Source: Bacteroidota bacterium (GTDB taxonomy: Bacteria > Bacteroidota > Bacteroidia > Bacteroidales > Dysgonomonadaceae). From it: 62,493 nucleotides of DNA. Of this stretch, positions 27,003-36,976 are shown in pieces; position 1 is the first letter of the stretch; each line of letters opens with the position of its first letter. Location: NCBI GenBank assembly GCA_023622765.1, contig JAMNYO010000133.1, positions 1 through 62,493 of the forward strand, given 5' to 3'. The notes beneath the pieces were generated by a model that was not told the DNA's origin, made no database searches, and was given only the letters and a program-made list of their open reading frames with translations. The position numbers and the translations under genes are program-made.

Positions 27003-27875
27003 ATGAAGATAGGAATCATACAACAAGCCAACGGCGCGGATGTCGCGGCGAACGTGGCCCGCCTGGAGGAGAAAATCGGGGCGCTCGCCAAGGGCGGGGC
27101 CCAGTTGATCGTGCTGCAGGAGCTGCACAACAACCTCTACTTCTGCCAAACCGAAGAGGTGGACCTATTCGATCTGGCGGAGGCGATACCGGGCCCCTCC
27201 ACCGACACCTTTGGTGCCTTGGCGAAAAAGTGGGGGGTGGTCATCGTGTTGTCGCTATTCGAGCGGCGGGCCCCCGGCCTATACCATAACAGCGCCGTGG
27301 TGATCGAAAGGGACGGAACCATTGCCGGCATCTACCGGAAGATGCATATACCGGACGACCCGGGCTATTACGAGAAGTTCTACTTCACGCCGGGTGATCT
27401 CGGCTTCAAGCCCATCGACACGTCGGTGGGGCGACTGGGTCTCCTGGTCTGCTGGGACCAGTGGTATCCCGAGGCGGCACGGCTGATGGCGCTCGCCGGG
27501 GCGGAACTGCTGATCTACCCCACGGCCATCGGGTGGGAGTCCGGTGATAGCGACGATGAGAAACAGCGGCAGCGAGACGCGTGGATTACCGTCCAGCGGG
27601 GGCATGCCATCGCCAATGGGTTGCCCCTGGTCGCGGTGAATCGCGCCGGGCACGAGCCCGACCCGTCGGGACAAACCAACGGTATCCGGTTCTGGGGGAA
27701 CAGCTTCGTCTGCGGGCCGCAAGGCGAGTTCCTGTACCAAGCCCCGGAAGGGGAAGATGCGCGGGTGGTGGAGGTCGACCTGGCCCGTACCGAGCAGGTG
27801 CGTCGCTGGTGGTCCTTCTTTCGCGATCGCCGCATCGATGCCTACGGCGATCTCACCAGGCGCTGGATCGATTGA
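27003..27875 (+). CDS. aguB: N-carbamoylputrescine amidase
   Basis: Hydrolyses N-carbamoylputrescine to putrescine, CO2 and ammonia. 290-residue nitrilase-superfamily enzyme with the Glu-Lys-Cys triad: Glu40 in LIVLQELH, Lys113 in YRKMHIPDD, Cys150 in GLLVCWDQWYPEAAR. The MKIGIIQQ start at 27003 matches the family; an upstream in-frame start at 26931 would only add low-complexity residues. The YPTAIGWE stretch and the C-terminal RRWWSFFRDRRIDAY are typical. Confidence 0.94.
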   Translation: MKIGIIQQANGADVAANVARLEEKIGALAKGGAQLIVLQELHNNLYFCQTEEVDLFDLAEAIPGPSTDTFGALAKKWGVVIVLSLFERRAPGLYHNSAVVIERDGTIAGIYRKMHIPDDPGYYEKFYFTPGDLGFKPIDTSVGRLGLLVCWDQWYPEAARLMALAGAELLIYPTAIGWESGDSDDEKQRQRDAWITVQRGHAIANGLPLVAVNRAGHEPDPSGQTNGIRFWGNSFVCGPQGEFLYQAPEGEDARVVEVDLARTEQVRRWWSFFRDRRIDAYGDLTRRWID

Positions 27876-28190
27876 AAACACACAATAGCAGCATTTTTCA
27901 AAAATATGAGCCCTATTTCCCGGGAAATCGGGGTGACGAACGCTTGAAAATCGCACGCGAAGGGGCATTTCACGATTAAATCGACCTCGAAACGCGTTTT
28001 TTTCTTGATTTATTTCCCATTCTTCGTTCTTTTTATTATTTTTGTTCTTTGAAACTGCCGGAAACGGGCGAATCTTATACCTTATTATATATATGGTATC
28101 GTTCAATCCGAGCCGTGCGGGGTCAATTGGGGCCAGAAATCGCCGTTTTTCGCCCCCAATCGTGAAAAATTAATTTTTTTTTCGCAAAAT
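27876..28190. other. Intergenic region without gene
   Basis: Part of a 685-bp gap. It contains a 14-bp palindrome ATTTCCCGGGAAAT (27915-27928), possibly part of a transcription end for aguB, and an AT-rich ATACC...GGTAT element near 28077-28100. No ORF or RNA gene can be supported. Confidence 0.4.
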
Positions 28191-28191
28191 G

Positions 28192-28222
28192 TTTGACAGT
28201 ATGAAAAAAGCAATTATCTTTG
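28192..28222 (+). promoter_or_regulatory. Strong promoter for the surface-lipoprotein pair
   Basis: TTTG (28192-28195), 19 bases, TATCTTTG (28215-28222), the best promoter match in the window. Transcription should start near 28229, leaving a leader of about 330 nt before the gene at 28561. Confidence 0.8.
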
Positions 28223-28353
28223 GGGCGAGTTTCAGTGCGAATAGCTCGTAGGCTACCGCTTGGCTTTGCTTGGTGTGAGCAAAAAAAGTTTAAAAGTTTT
28301 TGCAAGTTAAACTACTTTTTAATAGCTTCGCGTTTACAGATGATTTTTTTGCG

Positions 28354-28396
28354 CTCAAGAGACTCAGCTTCCCCAAGCGGGAAACGGTCTCACGAG
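28354..28396 (+). promoter_or_regulatory. Structured hairpin in the long 5' leader
   Basis: CTC/GAG, GAGAC/GTCTC (28359-28363 with 28387-28391) and TTCCC/GGGAA (28369-28373 with 28379-28383) form a nested stem-loop in the leader of the 1282-aa lipoprotein gene. It could stabilise an abundant message or regulate it; it matches no riboswitch I know. Confidence 0.5.
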
Positions 28397-28560
28397 AAAC
28401 AAAGAACAGGCAATAGCATGAGAAAGATAAGGTAGGCATAGTAACAATGAAGGTGAAAAGGCCCGCGATAAAAACAACACGGTATTGAACGTAACACGGT
28501 AAAACTTTAACGATAAAAAGTGATTTATTAACAACTTTCTAATTATTAAATTTTTCGTAT

Positions 28561-31500
28561 ATGAAAAAAAATCCTTTAAATTTATTGGTCATTGCAGTAC
28601 TTGCTATGTTCGTGGCATTTACTGCTTGTCAAGACTATGACGATGACATTGGTAGGCTGGACAAGGAAATCGCTGCAGCTAAGACCGAGGCGCAAGCCAA
28701 GATCGATGCGGCTAAAACTGAATTGAACAACGCCATCAATGCTGCTAAGGCGGAGGTGCAAAATGCAATTAATAGCGCCATCACCGAGGTAAACGGCAAG
28801 ATCACTAAGCTTCAGGCCGACTTGGCCAAGGCCGCTACCAAAGAAGAGTTGGACGCGGTAAAAGCTGACCTTGCCAACAACTACCTGAAGAAAACGGTTT
28901 TCCAGGAATTCCAACAGAGTGCCACGCAGGCAATGGAACTCCTTACGGCAAGAGTAGTCACCTTGGAGACGAATTCCGCGACCAAGGCCGAGCTCGAGGC
29001 AGCCAAGACTGCCCTGGAAGCACTGATCGCAGATCTGCAAGCCGATTTGGATGACCTGAGGGAGGCAGCAGCCACCAAGGTTGAACTGCAAGAAGCAGTA
29101 GCAAATTTGGAAGCGCTGATCGCGAAAACCAAGGCCGATCTTTTAGAGGTCACTGACGCTCTTGATGAAAGGGTAGGCTCGCTTGAAGACAGAGCAGATG
29201 CCGTTGAAGATAGAGTAGACTCGCTGGAGGTGAAATCTGCCACGAAGGTGGAACTGGCCCTCGTGAAAGCTGAACTCGAAGCCACGATCGCCGTAGTTGA
29301 CTCCACGCTGACCGACCTGATCGGTAAGCACAACGACCTGAAGGGCGCGTTTGATCTTCTGAAAGAAGCGTTCGAGGATCTGGAAGATAGCTACAACACC
29401 TTTATCGGTGATTACGAAGGTACCGTTGCTGACATTCTCGAGCAGATTACCACCGAGGTGACCGCGTTGGAGAATAAGCTTACCCCCCGCATCATGACCC
29501 TCGAGGCCCTGTTGCAGGTAACGGAAGAAGGTGAATCAGAGACGTTGAATGATATCTACGCGAAGATTCAAGAGAACACCGACTCTATCGATGCCCTGCG
29601 TCTCGACATGTTGGCCAAGTACTACGAGCTGAAAGCTGAAGACATGAGGTTAGACAGCTTGATTCAAGTTAACGCTGCTAACATCGCTATCAACGCTGGA
29701 AACATCGAGACTAACAGGCTGGCCATCAAGGCTATTCAAGATTACATCAACAACAACTTGGAACCCAGGTTGGCAGTTATCGAGGGTGATATCGACGCGT
29801 TGGAGGTCAGGATGGACGCTGCAGAGACGGCTATCGGCCTCAACATCGTGAACATCAACATCCTCTCGCAGCAAGTGAAGGGCCTCACCTTCATCCCCAC
29901 CCGTGGGCTGCCCGGTGAAAAGACCATCAAGCTGTACTGGAACGCCGGTGACTACACCGCCGACCACGTGTTGATGTACCGCGTATCGCCCGCGAGCGCG
30001 AAGGTTGGTAAGGATTTCGTGGTTGAGTCGCTCAACTACCAGATTACCACCCGTGCCACGTTGTCTGACAACGCCAATATCGTTGACGTTTACCTGAACG
30101 GCGATGCCTACATGCATACCAGCTTCCCGGACGTACTCTGCGTACCTGTTCACATCGTGGGCGAGGGTTGCGAGGTGTTCGAACCGGGGGCCCAGGAAGC
30201 TTTATCGCTGGTACTCACCGTTAAGAACATCGGCCTGAAAGCTGATGCCGAGGAAGATGATGACTTTAACGTCTATGTGCGCTCCACCGAAATGGTAAAT
30301 ACCGAGTTCATCCACACCCCGATCGTGTTGGCCGAGCTGGGCGAAGGAACGCTCAACGAGCGCCTGCTCGAGGTAACACAACCGGCAGCCGAGTTCTTCG
30401 CGAACCATCCCGAGGAATTCCCCGTGGGAACGAGGAACTGGAACGTTATGCTCTACAAGTTGGGTATCATTGACCTGTACGATTACGTGCTGTCATACTA
30501 TAACGTTGAAGGTGACTACCGCTTCTACAACAACTTGGGCTCGTTTGGTAGGCCCTACACCGATAAGCCGGTATACGATGCACCTATCTACACGTTCGAA
30601 ATCGTCTCCGAGTGGGAAGGCGCCGCGCCTCACTTCATCGACCCGCAAGATCGCTACACCGAAATTGTTGACGGTAGCTTCCTGAGAGTGAAAGAAGGCA
30701 AGGTGAACTCTGCCGACGACAAGAAGGTAATCATCAAGGTTACCCAGGTGAACGCTGCAGATCCGGATTGTCAACCCGTTGGCTACCTGGTGGTGAAGAT
30801 CACCAATGACCCGGGTCAGGCATGGGCAGACGTTCGTCACACCTACGATTTCACCAACATTGCATACTACCATACCGATGCAGCCGGAATCATCAACGAT
30901 CCTGCAAACTACATATTCGGTAAGAACCCGGGTGACGTTGACGTGGTACTCGACAAGTTCCCGTTGGCATCCATCAAGAAAGAAGAGTTCTGGAACTCCA
31001 CCTACGTGACCGCATGGCCGGCAGTTCTCGACTACATCGAAGCCGAAACCAGTTTCGAACCGTTCGATTACAACCATATTGGTATCACGAAGAACCTGGC
31101 GATGGAGCAAATCGAAATCGATCCTGATTACGCTACCAACAGCTTCCTTGTCAAGGTTAGCCCGCAAGCACCTGCCGGTAAGTACGTGGTAACCTACAAG
31201 GTACGCTACACCAAGGGTACACCTGCCGTACAAGCTGGACCGGATCTCTACCTCACCTTCAAGTTCAACGTTGGTGTACGCAAGATGACCGTTCAGAAAG
31301 ACGGTCCGGTATGGACTGGCCCGAACACGCTCAAGGTACAGTTCGCTCGTATCAACAACACCCTCGGGTACACGTTCTTGAGCGAGACCGGCTACAGGGG
31401 CAACCTGACCCAGGCGTTCATCCACGATGCCGGAACCAAGGTGATCACCGTGGCCACCGATAACGCGAAGGATCATGGCGATGCTGCTATCAACCCGGCT

Positions 31501-32409
31501 TGGAATAAGCCTGTACCGGTATACGCGCCCATGTTCGAGTTTATCCCGCAACAGGCACTTCTCGACGCTGGCTTCAGCTACGAGGAAGGTGTTGGCGGTT
31601 ACCTGACCCAGTTGATGCTTGCCGGCGAACGCGCGGCCAACATCTACAAGGATCCGGCCGACAACATGGTACGTATCTACATCGAGTACAACGCTGCAGG
31701 TGATGCCCTCTACAACTGGATCAACGGTATCAACCCGGGCAAGCTGTTCAACACGTTCAACGAGGTATGGGCACCCGAGAACCTGATCAAGGTTCGCATG
31801 GTAACTGACGTGAACGCCAGCACAATCGAGCTGAACAAGTTCTACTTGACCGAATTCGACGTGCTGTTCGAACGCGCGCTCCACACCAAGTTTACCACTC
31901 TTGCACTGGATGACAAGCAAGATATTCAAAAGGCTGACTTCAACTTCCTGACCAATACGCAGACCATTAAACGCGGTCTATTCGATGGTGATGCTAAGTT
32001 GGTATCCAGCAGTGAGGCCACATACGACGGTACCACCGCTGGTGACCTTGGCAAGTGGTACGGCGTTCAAACTTTGGCTACGATGCCGGTTGACCCAGAC
32101 CGCGCCGGACACGTTGACTACGACTACGTGGAGTACTCGGCCGATGGCGTGAATTGGGAACCGATTCGTCAAGACCTCAGGGCTGATACTCACCCGAGCC
32201 GCTACTTCGACCTTATCCCCTACGGCACTGGCTTGAACTTCAAATGGCAAGCTGTATTCCAGGGCGATGAGAAGGTATCTACCGCTCCGATCTACTTCCG
32301 CGTTCCCATCGTGAACGAGAACGGTCTGAGCAGAACAGCGGTAGCCTTCCGCTTCGGTAAGGCCAACGTGATGGGGTACGCGATCTTCAAGATCAATCCC
32401 CGTGGATAA
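28561..32409 (+). CDS. Giant coiled-coil surface lipoprotein (S-layer-like)
   Basis: 1282 residues. Lipoprotein signal ends AFTAC, followed by a long alpha-helical coiled coil (about residues 25-440) rich in A/E/K/L heptads, with repeats such as SATKVELALVKAELEA and DERVGSLEDRADAVEDRVDS. The C-terminal 840 residues are beta-rich modules, starting at LTFIPTRGLPGEKTIKLYW and MYRVSPASAKVG. Codon use is strongly biased towards a small preferred set (AAC, AAG, GGT, CTG), suggesting very high expression. Several DS(L/I) and DTx-like sites match the Bacteroidota O-glycosylation motif. Together with the adjacent 1172-aa paralogue it looks like a surface-layer or abundant surface coat protein; B. thetaiotaomicron has lipoprotein S-layer families of comparable design. 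No family name is certain. Confidence 0.7.
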   Translation: MKKNPLNLLVIAVLAMFVAFTACQDYDDDIGRLDKEIAAAKTEAQAKIDAAKTELNNAINAAKAEVQNAINSAITEVNGKITKLQADLAKAATKEELDAVKADLANNYLKKTVFQEFQQSATQAMELLTARVVTLETNSATKAELEAAKTALEALIADLQADLDDLREAAATKVELQEAVANLEALIAKTKADLLEVTDALDERVGSLEDRADAVEDRVDSLEVKSATKVELALVKAELEATIAVVDSTLTDLIGKHNDLKGAFDLLKEAFEDLEDSYNTFIGDYEGTVADILEQITTEVTALENKLTPRIMTLEALLQVTEEGESETLNDIYAKIQENTDSIDALRLDMLAKYYELKAEDMRLDSLIQVNAANIAINAGNIETNRLAIKAIQDYINNNLEPRLAVIEGDIDALEVRMDAAETAIGLNIVNINILSQQVKGLTFIPTRGLPGEKTIKLYWNAGDYTADHVLMYRVSPASAKVGKDFVVESLNYQITTRATLSDNANIVDVYLNGDAYMHTSFPDVLCVPVHIVGEGCEVFEPGAQEALSLVLTVKNIGLKADAEEDDDFNVYVRSTEMVNTEFIHTPIVLAELGEGTLNERLLEVTQPAAEFFANHPEEFPVGTRNWNVMLYKLGIIDLYDYVLSYYNVEGDYRFYNNLGSFGRPYTDKPVYDAPIYTFEIVSEWEGAAPHFIDPQDRYTEIVDGSFLRVKEGKVNSADDKKVIIKVTQVNAADPDCQPVGYLVVKITNDPGQAWADVRHTYDFTNIAYYHTDAAGIINDPANYIFGKNPGDVDVVLDKFPLASIKKEEFWNSTYVTAWPAVLDYIEAETSFEPFDYNHIGITKNLAMEQIEIDPDYATNSFLVKVSPQAPAGKYVVTYKVRYTKGTPAVQAGPDLYLTFKFNVGVRKMTVQKDGPVWTGPNTLKVQFARINNTLGYTFLSETGYRGNLTQAFIHDAGTKVITVATDNAKDHGDAAINPAWNKPVPVYAPMFEFIPQQALLDAGFSYEEGVGGYLTQLMLAGERAANIYKDPADNMVRIYIEYNAAGDALYNWINGINPGKLFNTFNEVWAPENLIKVRMVTDVNASTIELNKFYLTEFDVLFERALHTKFTTLALDDKQDIQKADFNFLTNTQTIKRGLFDGDAKLVSSSEATYDGTTAGDLGKWYGVQTLATMPVDPDRAGHVDYDYVEYSADGVNWEPIRQDLRADTHPSRYFDLIPYGTGLNFKWQAVFQGDEKVSTAPIYFRVPIVNENGLSRTAVAFRFGKANVMGYAIFKINPRG

Positions 32410-32428
32410 TCACAGTAATTGACGCGAT

Positions 32429-32458
32429 ACACCTCCCCGGTAAATGTCGGGGGGGTGT
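32429..32458 (+). terminator. Intercistronic hairpin (attenuator-like)
   Basis: ACACCTCCCC (32429-32438) pairs with GGGGGGGTGT (32449-32458), a 10-bp GC-rich stem with one G-U pair. No proper U-tract follows, so partial termination or mRNA end protection that sets the ratio of the two surface proteins is more likely than full termination. Confidence 0.6.
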
Positions 32459-32506
32459 GCGTGTCTTTAACCTGGAGAATCAAAAACCTAAAATAAAACA
32501 ACAAGT

Positions 32507-35500
32507 GTGAAAAAGAATCTATTGAGAACACTATTACTCTTCGTCGTGACCGCGGCGGTAACGCTTACCGGTTGCGTGAAGGATGACTACAGCGTAGAGT
32601 TGGAAAATGACCTACAGGCAGTACAGAAAGAGGTGATGACCTTGCAGGAGCTCTTCCAGTTGCAGCTTAACGAGCTGGACAAAAAGATCGACCTGGTTAT
32701 GTCTACATGGGAAGATACGAAAACGAGGTACACCGCCCTAAACGTTCCCGTTTCTTATGCTTTCCTTGCCGGGGGCTATGTGCTTGACAACGCTAATGAC
32801 TTGCAGAATGCGCTAAACGGCTTGGCCGGTGCGATAACGACCTTGGAAGAGTTAACAGGTCACGCGTCTCACGGTAACTTGGCTCTTGATAATAGGTTAA
32901 CTACTCTGAAGACTAATTTTGATCAACTGAAAGATGCTTTTGACGCCACTAAAGCAGAATTTATTCAGCTTAAAAATGCGCTCTTAATTGCTACCGATGC
33001 TGCCAATGTTGCTCAATTGCAACAGAATTTGGAAGAAGCGTACGATCGGATTATGCTTATCCAAGATCAATGGCTTTACGATTTCTTGGCCGCCTGGAAG
33101 GCTACCAATGGAAACCTGAACGAGATCGACTGGGCATTAATTATCAAGGAACAGTGGAAGACCAACAACACCGCGATCGATGACAATGGCAAAAGGGTTA
33201 TGGCCGAGCTGATTAAACTGCAGGTTACCATTGACGGTTTCGACAAAACGCTCTACAACCTCTTCGCGGATATGTACGGTGATAACAGCGCTGATCCCAA
33301 TAGCGGTGGTGTAAAAGCAAAAGCATACTGGCTCTACAAGAATTTCAACCAGAACTTCATCGACGCGATGATAAGCGACCTTGGACTTGAGTTTGATGAC
33401 GTTGACCCGATAAACGAAAACTACGAGTTCAAGAAGGTGGTAGACATCTTCAACGAGTTGGTGGTTATCGCTAAAGGTTCGGGTGACGGCTACACCTCGC
33501 TACTGGTGGAAGCCCTGCTGGCTGACTTTGGTGAAGTGTTGGGTGGAGAAGGTACCGCCTACTTCGAGAAATTCGACCAGTTCAAACAAGATCTTCTCGT
33601 TTTTGTTGAGCAATACAAGCCCAACGGCGAAGATCAGGAGTTCGGTGATGCTTGGGATTTCTACGTGAATTTTATTCTTGGTGGTGTAGATCCTACCAAG
33701 GACGATATCTGGAATAATATCTGTTTTATCTTATATATTGCCAAGGAGACCAACTTCAAAGCCTACCGCATGTGGGAAGGCCTGGAGATGCGCAAAAAAT
33801 GGGATTACAACCCCATCACGTTGCAGCCTACCCAAGAAGCAGACGCTAATCCCGATGGTAGCTACAACTACCAATCGAAGCTGGTTTTCGATAACTACCT
33901 CGATATCCTGCGCCTGAAATCGTACATCGAAATGGTCCAACAGAACATCGAGAACCTCTACGCGGTTGTGGGTGGATGGGTAACCGAGCTCAACCTCTTG
34001 CCAGACTACCTGACTCCCGAAGGAGTTCCCTCCGTGCCGTTCCGCTATATCTCCGACGAGAACGGGTCGGTCAGCGGCTACATGCGCCTGCGCTACCTGG
34101 TGAGCCCCGCTAACGTGGAGCTTGGCTGGGACTACTTCATAGAAAAGATAGAAGTGGTCTGCACACCCTCTACCCGCGCCGCGGCTGGCGAGATCCGCAT
34201 TATAGACGCTGATGAATTCTGGGATGTCGATCACAACGAGCTTTGGGTAGGTGTTTACGTTGAGAACATCAAGGCTTTCGAAGGCAAAAACGTGGGCTTC
34301 GTGCTTTCCATTACCAACGAGAACTTCGACCAGATGTATTACAATTACGATACCAACGCATGGGAGCCGGTGGAAGATCAAACCGTTCGCACCTTCAAGT
34401 CTGAGATCAACTACGCCAAGGTTGAGTACAACGAGGTGGGTATCGCGACCCGTAAGGATCTCACCCAAATCGATCAACCCATCGTGGTTCGCCAGATTGG
34501 TGAAAGCGATGCTGACGCCCTCGCGCGCGCCCGTGAAGGTGCCGCTATCGAGTTTATCAGCACCGACGAGTTTAGCTTCAACCTTGGAGAGAAACTGATC
34601 CCCTACGTGTACGACCCGAATCGTCCCGAGGCAACCAAGGTTTCCCTGTTCGAGCTGTTCGAAGGAATCGATTCGTTCGGGGGGAAAACGCACAACCAAA
34701 TCATACCCTACAACGGCTTGGTTAAGGCTGAGTTGTTGCCCGGCGAAGATGGCAAGTACCTCGTTCTGCAGGGGAACACGCTGAAGCGTAAACCCATCAC
34801 CGGTGGTACCGACACGTCGTTTGGCAAGTTCCAATACATCAAGCTGACCTACGAGTTCGAAGGTTGGGAAGTTCCGCTGGAAAAAGAGGGTAAGGTAACC
34901 CGCGTGGCTTATCTCAAGTTGCAAATGACCAACCCGGCAGAGGCGGCTCTCAAGGAGTTCACCTTCAGCAATACTCTCTTTACCAACCAGTTTGAAGATT
35001 ACGTGCTGAATCAGCAAGAAGGTTTCGCCGAGCAGTTGGGATACACCTGGGGCGAGTTCGCCGCTATCTACGGTGTACCGACGCTCAACGCTAATTCAGG
35101 GATATTCAACGCTGCTAGACCCGAGGTAAATATCACTCCGGCAATACCTGTAGGAGCATACCAAGGTGTATACACCTACGCGGCAGTGGGCTATCCCACC
35201 GTGAAGATCACCTGGAACGTTACCTTGGTTCTGCCCGATCTGAAGGTACATCAGGTTAAGAACAGCCTGCCAATAGATCCGACGGCACCCACTTGGCAAT
35301 ATCAACCGCTCAAGGTGCTGTTCAACCTGAATCCAGATACAGGCGAGATTGAATTCAACGGTGACTGGGATGACTACAACTTCGTGATCAAGAAACTGCC
35401 CGAAGGATTCCGCCTCGAAGCTGGCAGGATCTTGAGGAGCAACGCTGAATTCAGCTCGATTGTCGATAAGGCTGCTGACTACGATGGGAAACAGATAGTA

Positions 35501-36025
35501 CTGGATGGTGGCGCGAAAGCCGACTTCTGGCAAGCTGTACGCCGTCAAGGTGGCTTCGTGGTTGACCTGGTGGCCATTAGAGGTGTACACGAAACGGTGG
35601 TTAAATCCAACGTGAGGGTTAACTTCGATGACTACATGACCTACGATGCTATGCCGGCTATGCAGGTAATCGATAACAACATCGCGTCATCGATCATCGA
35701 CCTGACAGGTGACTTTGGCGGTATCCTGATCGACTGGACAGCAGACGGTATCGGTACCGGGTTACCTAACGCTTGGTATGGAGTGGCTGTTGCACCCAAG
35801 TTCGCGAAAACGGCATTCATAAAGAACACCGCCGGCGAATATATTAAGCTGCCGCAACGCTTCATGGATCGCCTGACCTTCAATACCGATTCTAAGTTAA
35901 CCTGGCAGGGCCAAGTTACGTTGAACGTACCGGGCGAAGTGCTCGACATCTACCTACCGGTAATTGTTCAACACGACTACGGGACCTACAGCGAGTACTA
36001 CCACTTCCAGGTGAGGAACTTCTAA
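32507..36025 (+). CDS. Second giant coiled-coil surface lipoprotein
   Basis: 1172 residues, start GTG at 32507. Lipoprotein signal ends TLTGC. A coiled-coil stalk (about 25-190) is shorter than in its neighbour, then come helical and beta-rich modules. The segment YMRLRYLVSPANVELG parallels VLMYRVSPASAKVG of the 1282-aa protein, and both C-termini are beta-rich with WYGV and Tyr/Asp-rich strands, so they share architecture and probably ancestry, though overall identity looks low. Same biased codon use. The gene ends at a strong terminator, so the two genes form one transcription unit. Function inferred: partner in a surface coat. Confidence 0.68.
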   Translation: MKKNLLRTLLLFVVTAAVTLTGCVKDDYSVELENDLQAVQKEVMTLQELFQLQLNELDKKIDLVMSTWEDTKTRYTALNVPVSYAFLAGGYVLDNANDLQNALNGLAGAITTLEELTGHASHGNLALDNRLTTLKTNFDQLKDAFDATKAEFIQLKNALLIATDAANVAQLQQNLEEAYDRIMLIQDQWLYDFLAAWKATNGNLNEIDWALIIKEQWKTNNTAIDDNGKRVMAELIKLQVTIDGFDKTLYNLFADMYGDNSADPNSGGVKAKAYWLYKNFNQNFIDAMISDLGLEFDDVDPINENYEFKKVVDIFNELVVIAKGSGDGYTSLLVEALLADFGEVLGGEGTAYFEKFDQFKQDLLVFVEQYKPNGEDQEFGDAWDFYVNFILGGVDPTKDDIWNNICFILYIAKETNFKAYRMWEGLEMRKKWDYNPITLQPTQEADANPDGSYNYQSKLVFDNYLDILRLKSYIEMVQQNIENLYAVVGGWVTELNLLPDYLTPEGVPSVPFRYISDENGSVSGYMRLRYLVSPANVELGWDYFIEKIEVVCTPSTRAAAGEIRIIDADEFWDVDHNELWVGVYVENIKAFEGKNVGFVLSITNENFDQMYYNYDTNAWEPVEDQTVRTFKSEINYAKVEYNEVGIATRKDLTQIDQPIVVRQIGESDADALARAREGAAIEFISTDEFSFNLGEKLIPYVYDPNRPEATKVSLFELFEGIDSFGGKTHNQIIPYNGLVKAELLPGEDGKYLVLQGNTLKRKPITGGTDTSFGKFQYIKLTYEFEGWEVPLEKEGKVTRVAYLKLQMTNPAEAALKEFTFSNTLFTNQFEDYVLNQQEGFAEQLGYTWGEFAAIYGVPTLNANSGIFNAARPEVNITPAIPVGAYQGVYTYAAVGYPTVKITWNVTLVLPDLKVHQVKNSLPIDPTAPTWQYQPLKVLFNLNPDTGEIEFNGDWDDYNFVIKKLPEGFRLEAGRILRSNAEFSSIVDKAADYDGKQIVLDGGAKADFWQAVRRQGGFVVDLVAIRGVHETVVKSNVRVNFDDYMTYDAMPAMQVIDNNIASSIIDLTGDFGGILIDWTADGIGTGLPNAWYGVAVAPKFAKTAFIKNTAGEYIKLPQRFMDRLTFNTDSKLTWQGQVTLNVPGEVLDIYLPVIVQHDYGTYSEYYHFQVRNF

Positions 36026-36084
36026 TGATCCTAACCGCTACATGGGGCATTAGCCAACAGGCTTAAACCCGTTAGCGTTAACTT

Positions 36085-36117
36085 AAAAAAACCCGCCCTG
36101 TTCAGGGCGGGTTTTTT
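36085..36117 (+). terminator. Strong terminator of the surface-protein unit
   Basis: An A-run and CCCGCCCTG pair with CAGGGCGGG and a six-T run (stem 36086-36100 with 36103-36117, TT loop). Confidence 0.95.
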
Positions 36118-36152
36118 GTGTAAGACCTTCCCGTGAGGTCTTGATAGCAATA

Positions 36153-36837
36153 TCACACGCCCAAACAGCCGATAGGAACAACAAGTATCCCGTCTTTGCG
36201 CCGGTATGCATACCCTTCTGCTTGTCAACACCATAAGAAACGAGGGTTCTCCTACTTTCTCAGTTTTGACTTTTGATGCCAATTTTATCAGATTATCCGC
36301 TGCTTGTTCCAACTGTTTATTGCCCATTTTCACCTCGATAGCTCCCCACCTGCCATCATGAAGCAGTACGATAAGATCTGCTTTCAATCCGGTATCATCA
36401 CGATAATAGAGGACATTGCCTTCCGAGGCATCAGCATATACACGAATATCACGAGTACACATGGATTCAAACAGAAAGCCAAAGAGCTCCATATCTTTCC
36501 AAACTCTTTCAGGATTTATTTTAAGCGTAGCCGTGGCAATAGAAGGGTCAACAAACTGGCGGGCCACCCTCCGCGGCAAAGCGCGAACGCTATGTCGTGA
36601 AGGTCAATTTCTGATTTAGCCGCTATATCAAGCTCACCATCAAAAAGGGCGGCAAGCGAAACCTCTCCTGTAGACTCCTCCGATTCTTGCAAGCTCATAG
36701 GTCTCATAAGCATTCGGGCAATACGTCCTGTGCCGGTATGCATGGTTGCGCTCCACACCACTTGGCTCCCTCAATAAGTACCGCACCCGAAGAACACAAT
36801 TTTCTTTGGAGTATCTTGTCTGCTACTCCCCACGTTA
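36153..36837 (-). pseudogene. Decayed AAA ATPase / DUF4143 gene
   Basis: Remains of one ATPase lie in four frames on the minus strand. Near 36837-36752: TWGVADKILQRKL and GAVLIEGAKWCG (start of Walker A, then cut). 36735-36516: GRIARMLMRPMSLQESEEST and CRGGWPASL. 36579 downward: FVDPSIATATL, FGFLFESMCTRDIRVYAD, LKADLIVLLHDGRWGAIEVK, GEPSFLMVLTS. Finally, in another frame, EGYAYRRKDGILVVPIGCLG with a stop at 36155-36153. An internal deletion removed the rest of the Walker motifs and at least three frameshifts are present, so it is inactive. Confidence 0.85.
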
Positions 36838-36855
36838 AAACAGTTAACCCCGTTG

Positions 36856-36886
36856 TTGTTGCTTTCAAGAAAAAACAGTATCTTTG
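36856..36886 (+). promoter_or_regulatory. Promoter before orphan antitoxin-like gene
   Basis: TTG (36856-36858), 20 bases, TATCTTTG (36879-36886), about 90 bp before the start at 36977. Confidence 0.6.
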
Positions 36887-36976
36887 AAGTGATAAGTGTC
36901 CTTATAAGGACAATGTAATCATTGAGATATTGATGGGGAAAAGCTAAATTGTGTACAAATAACTAAATAGAGAATT

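Noticed and set aside
30493-31929. Long minus-strand frames opposite the surface lipoprotein genes (also 33731-35017)
   Set aside because: They are shadows caused by biased codon use of the plus-strand genes; no promoter or ribosome site.
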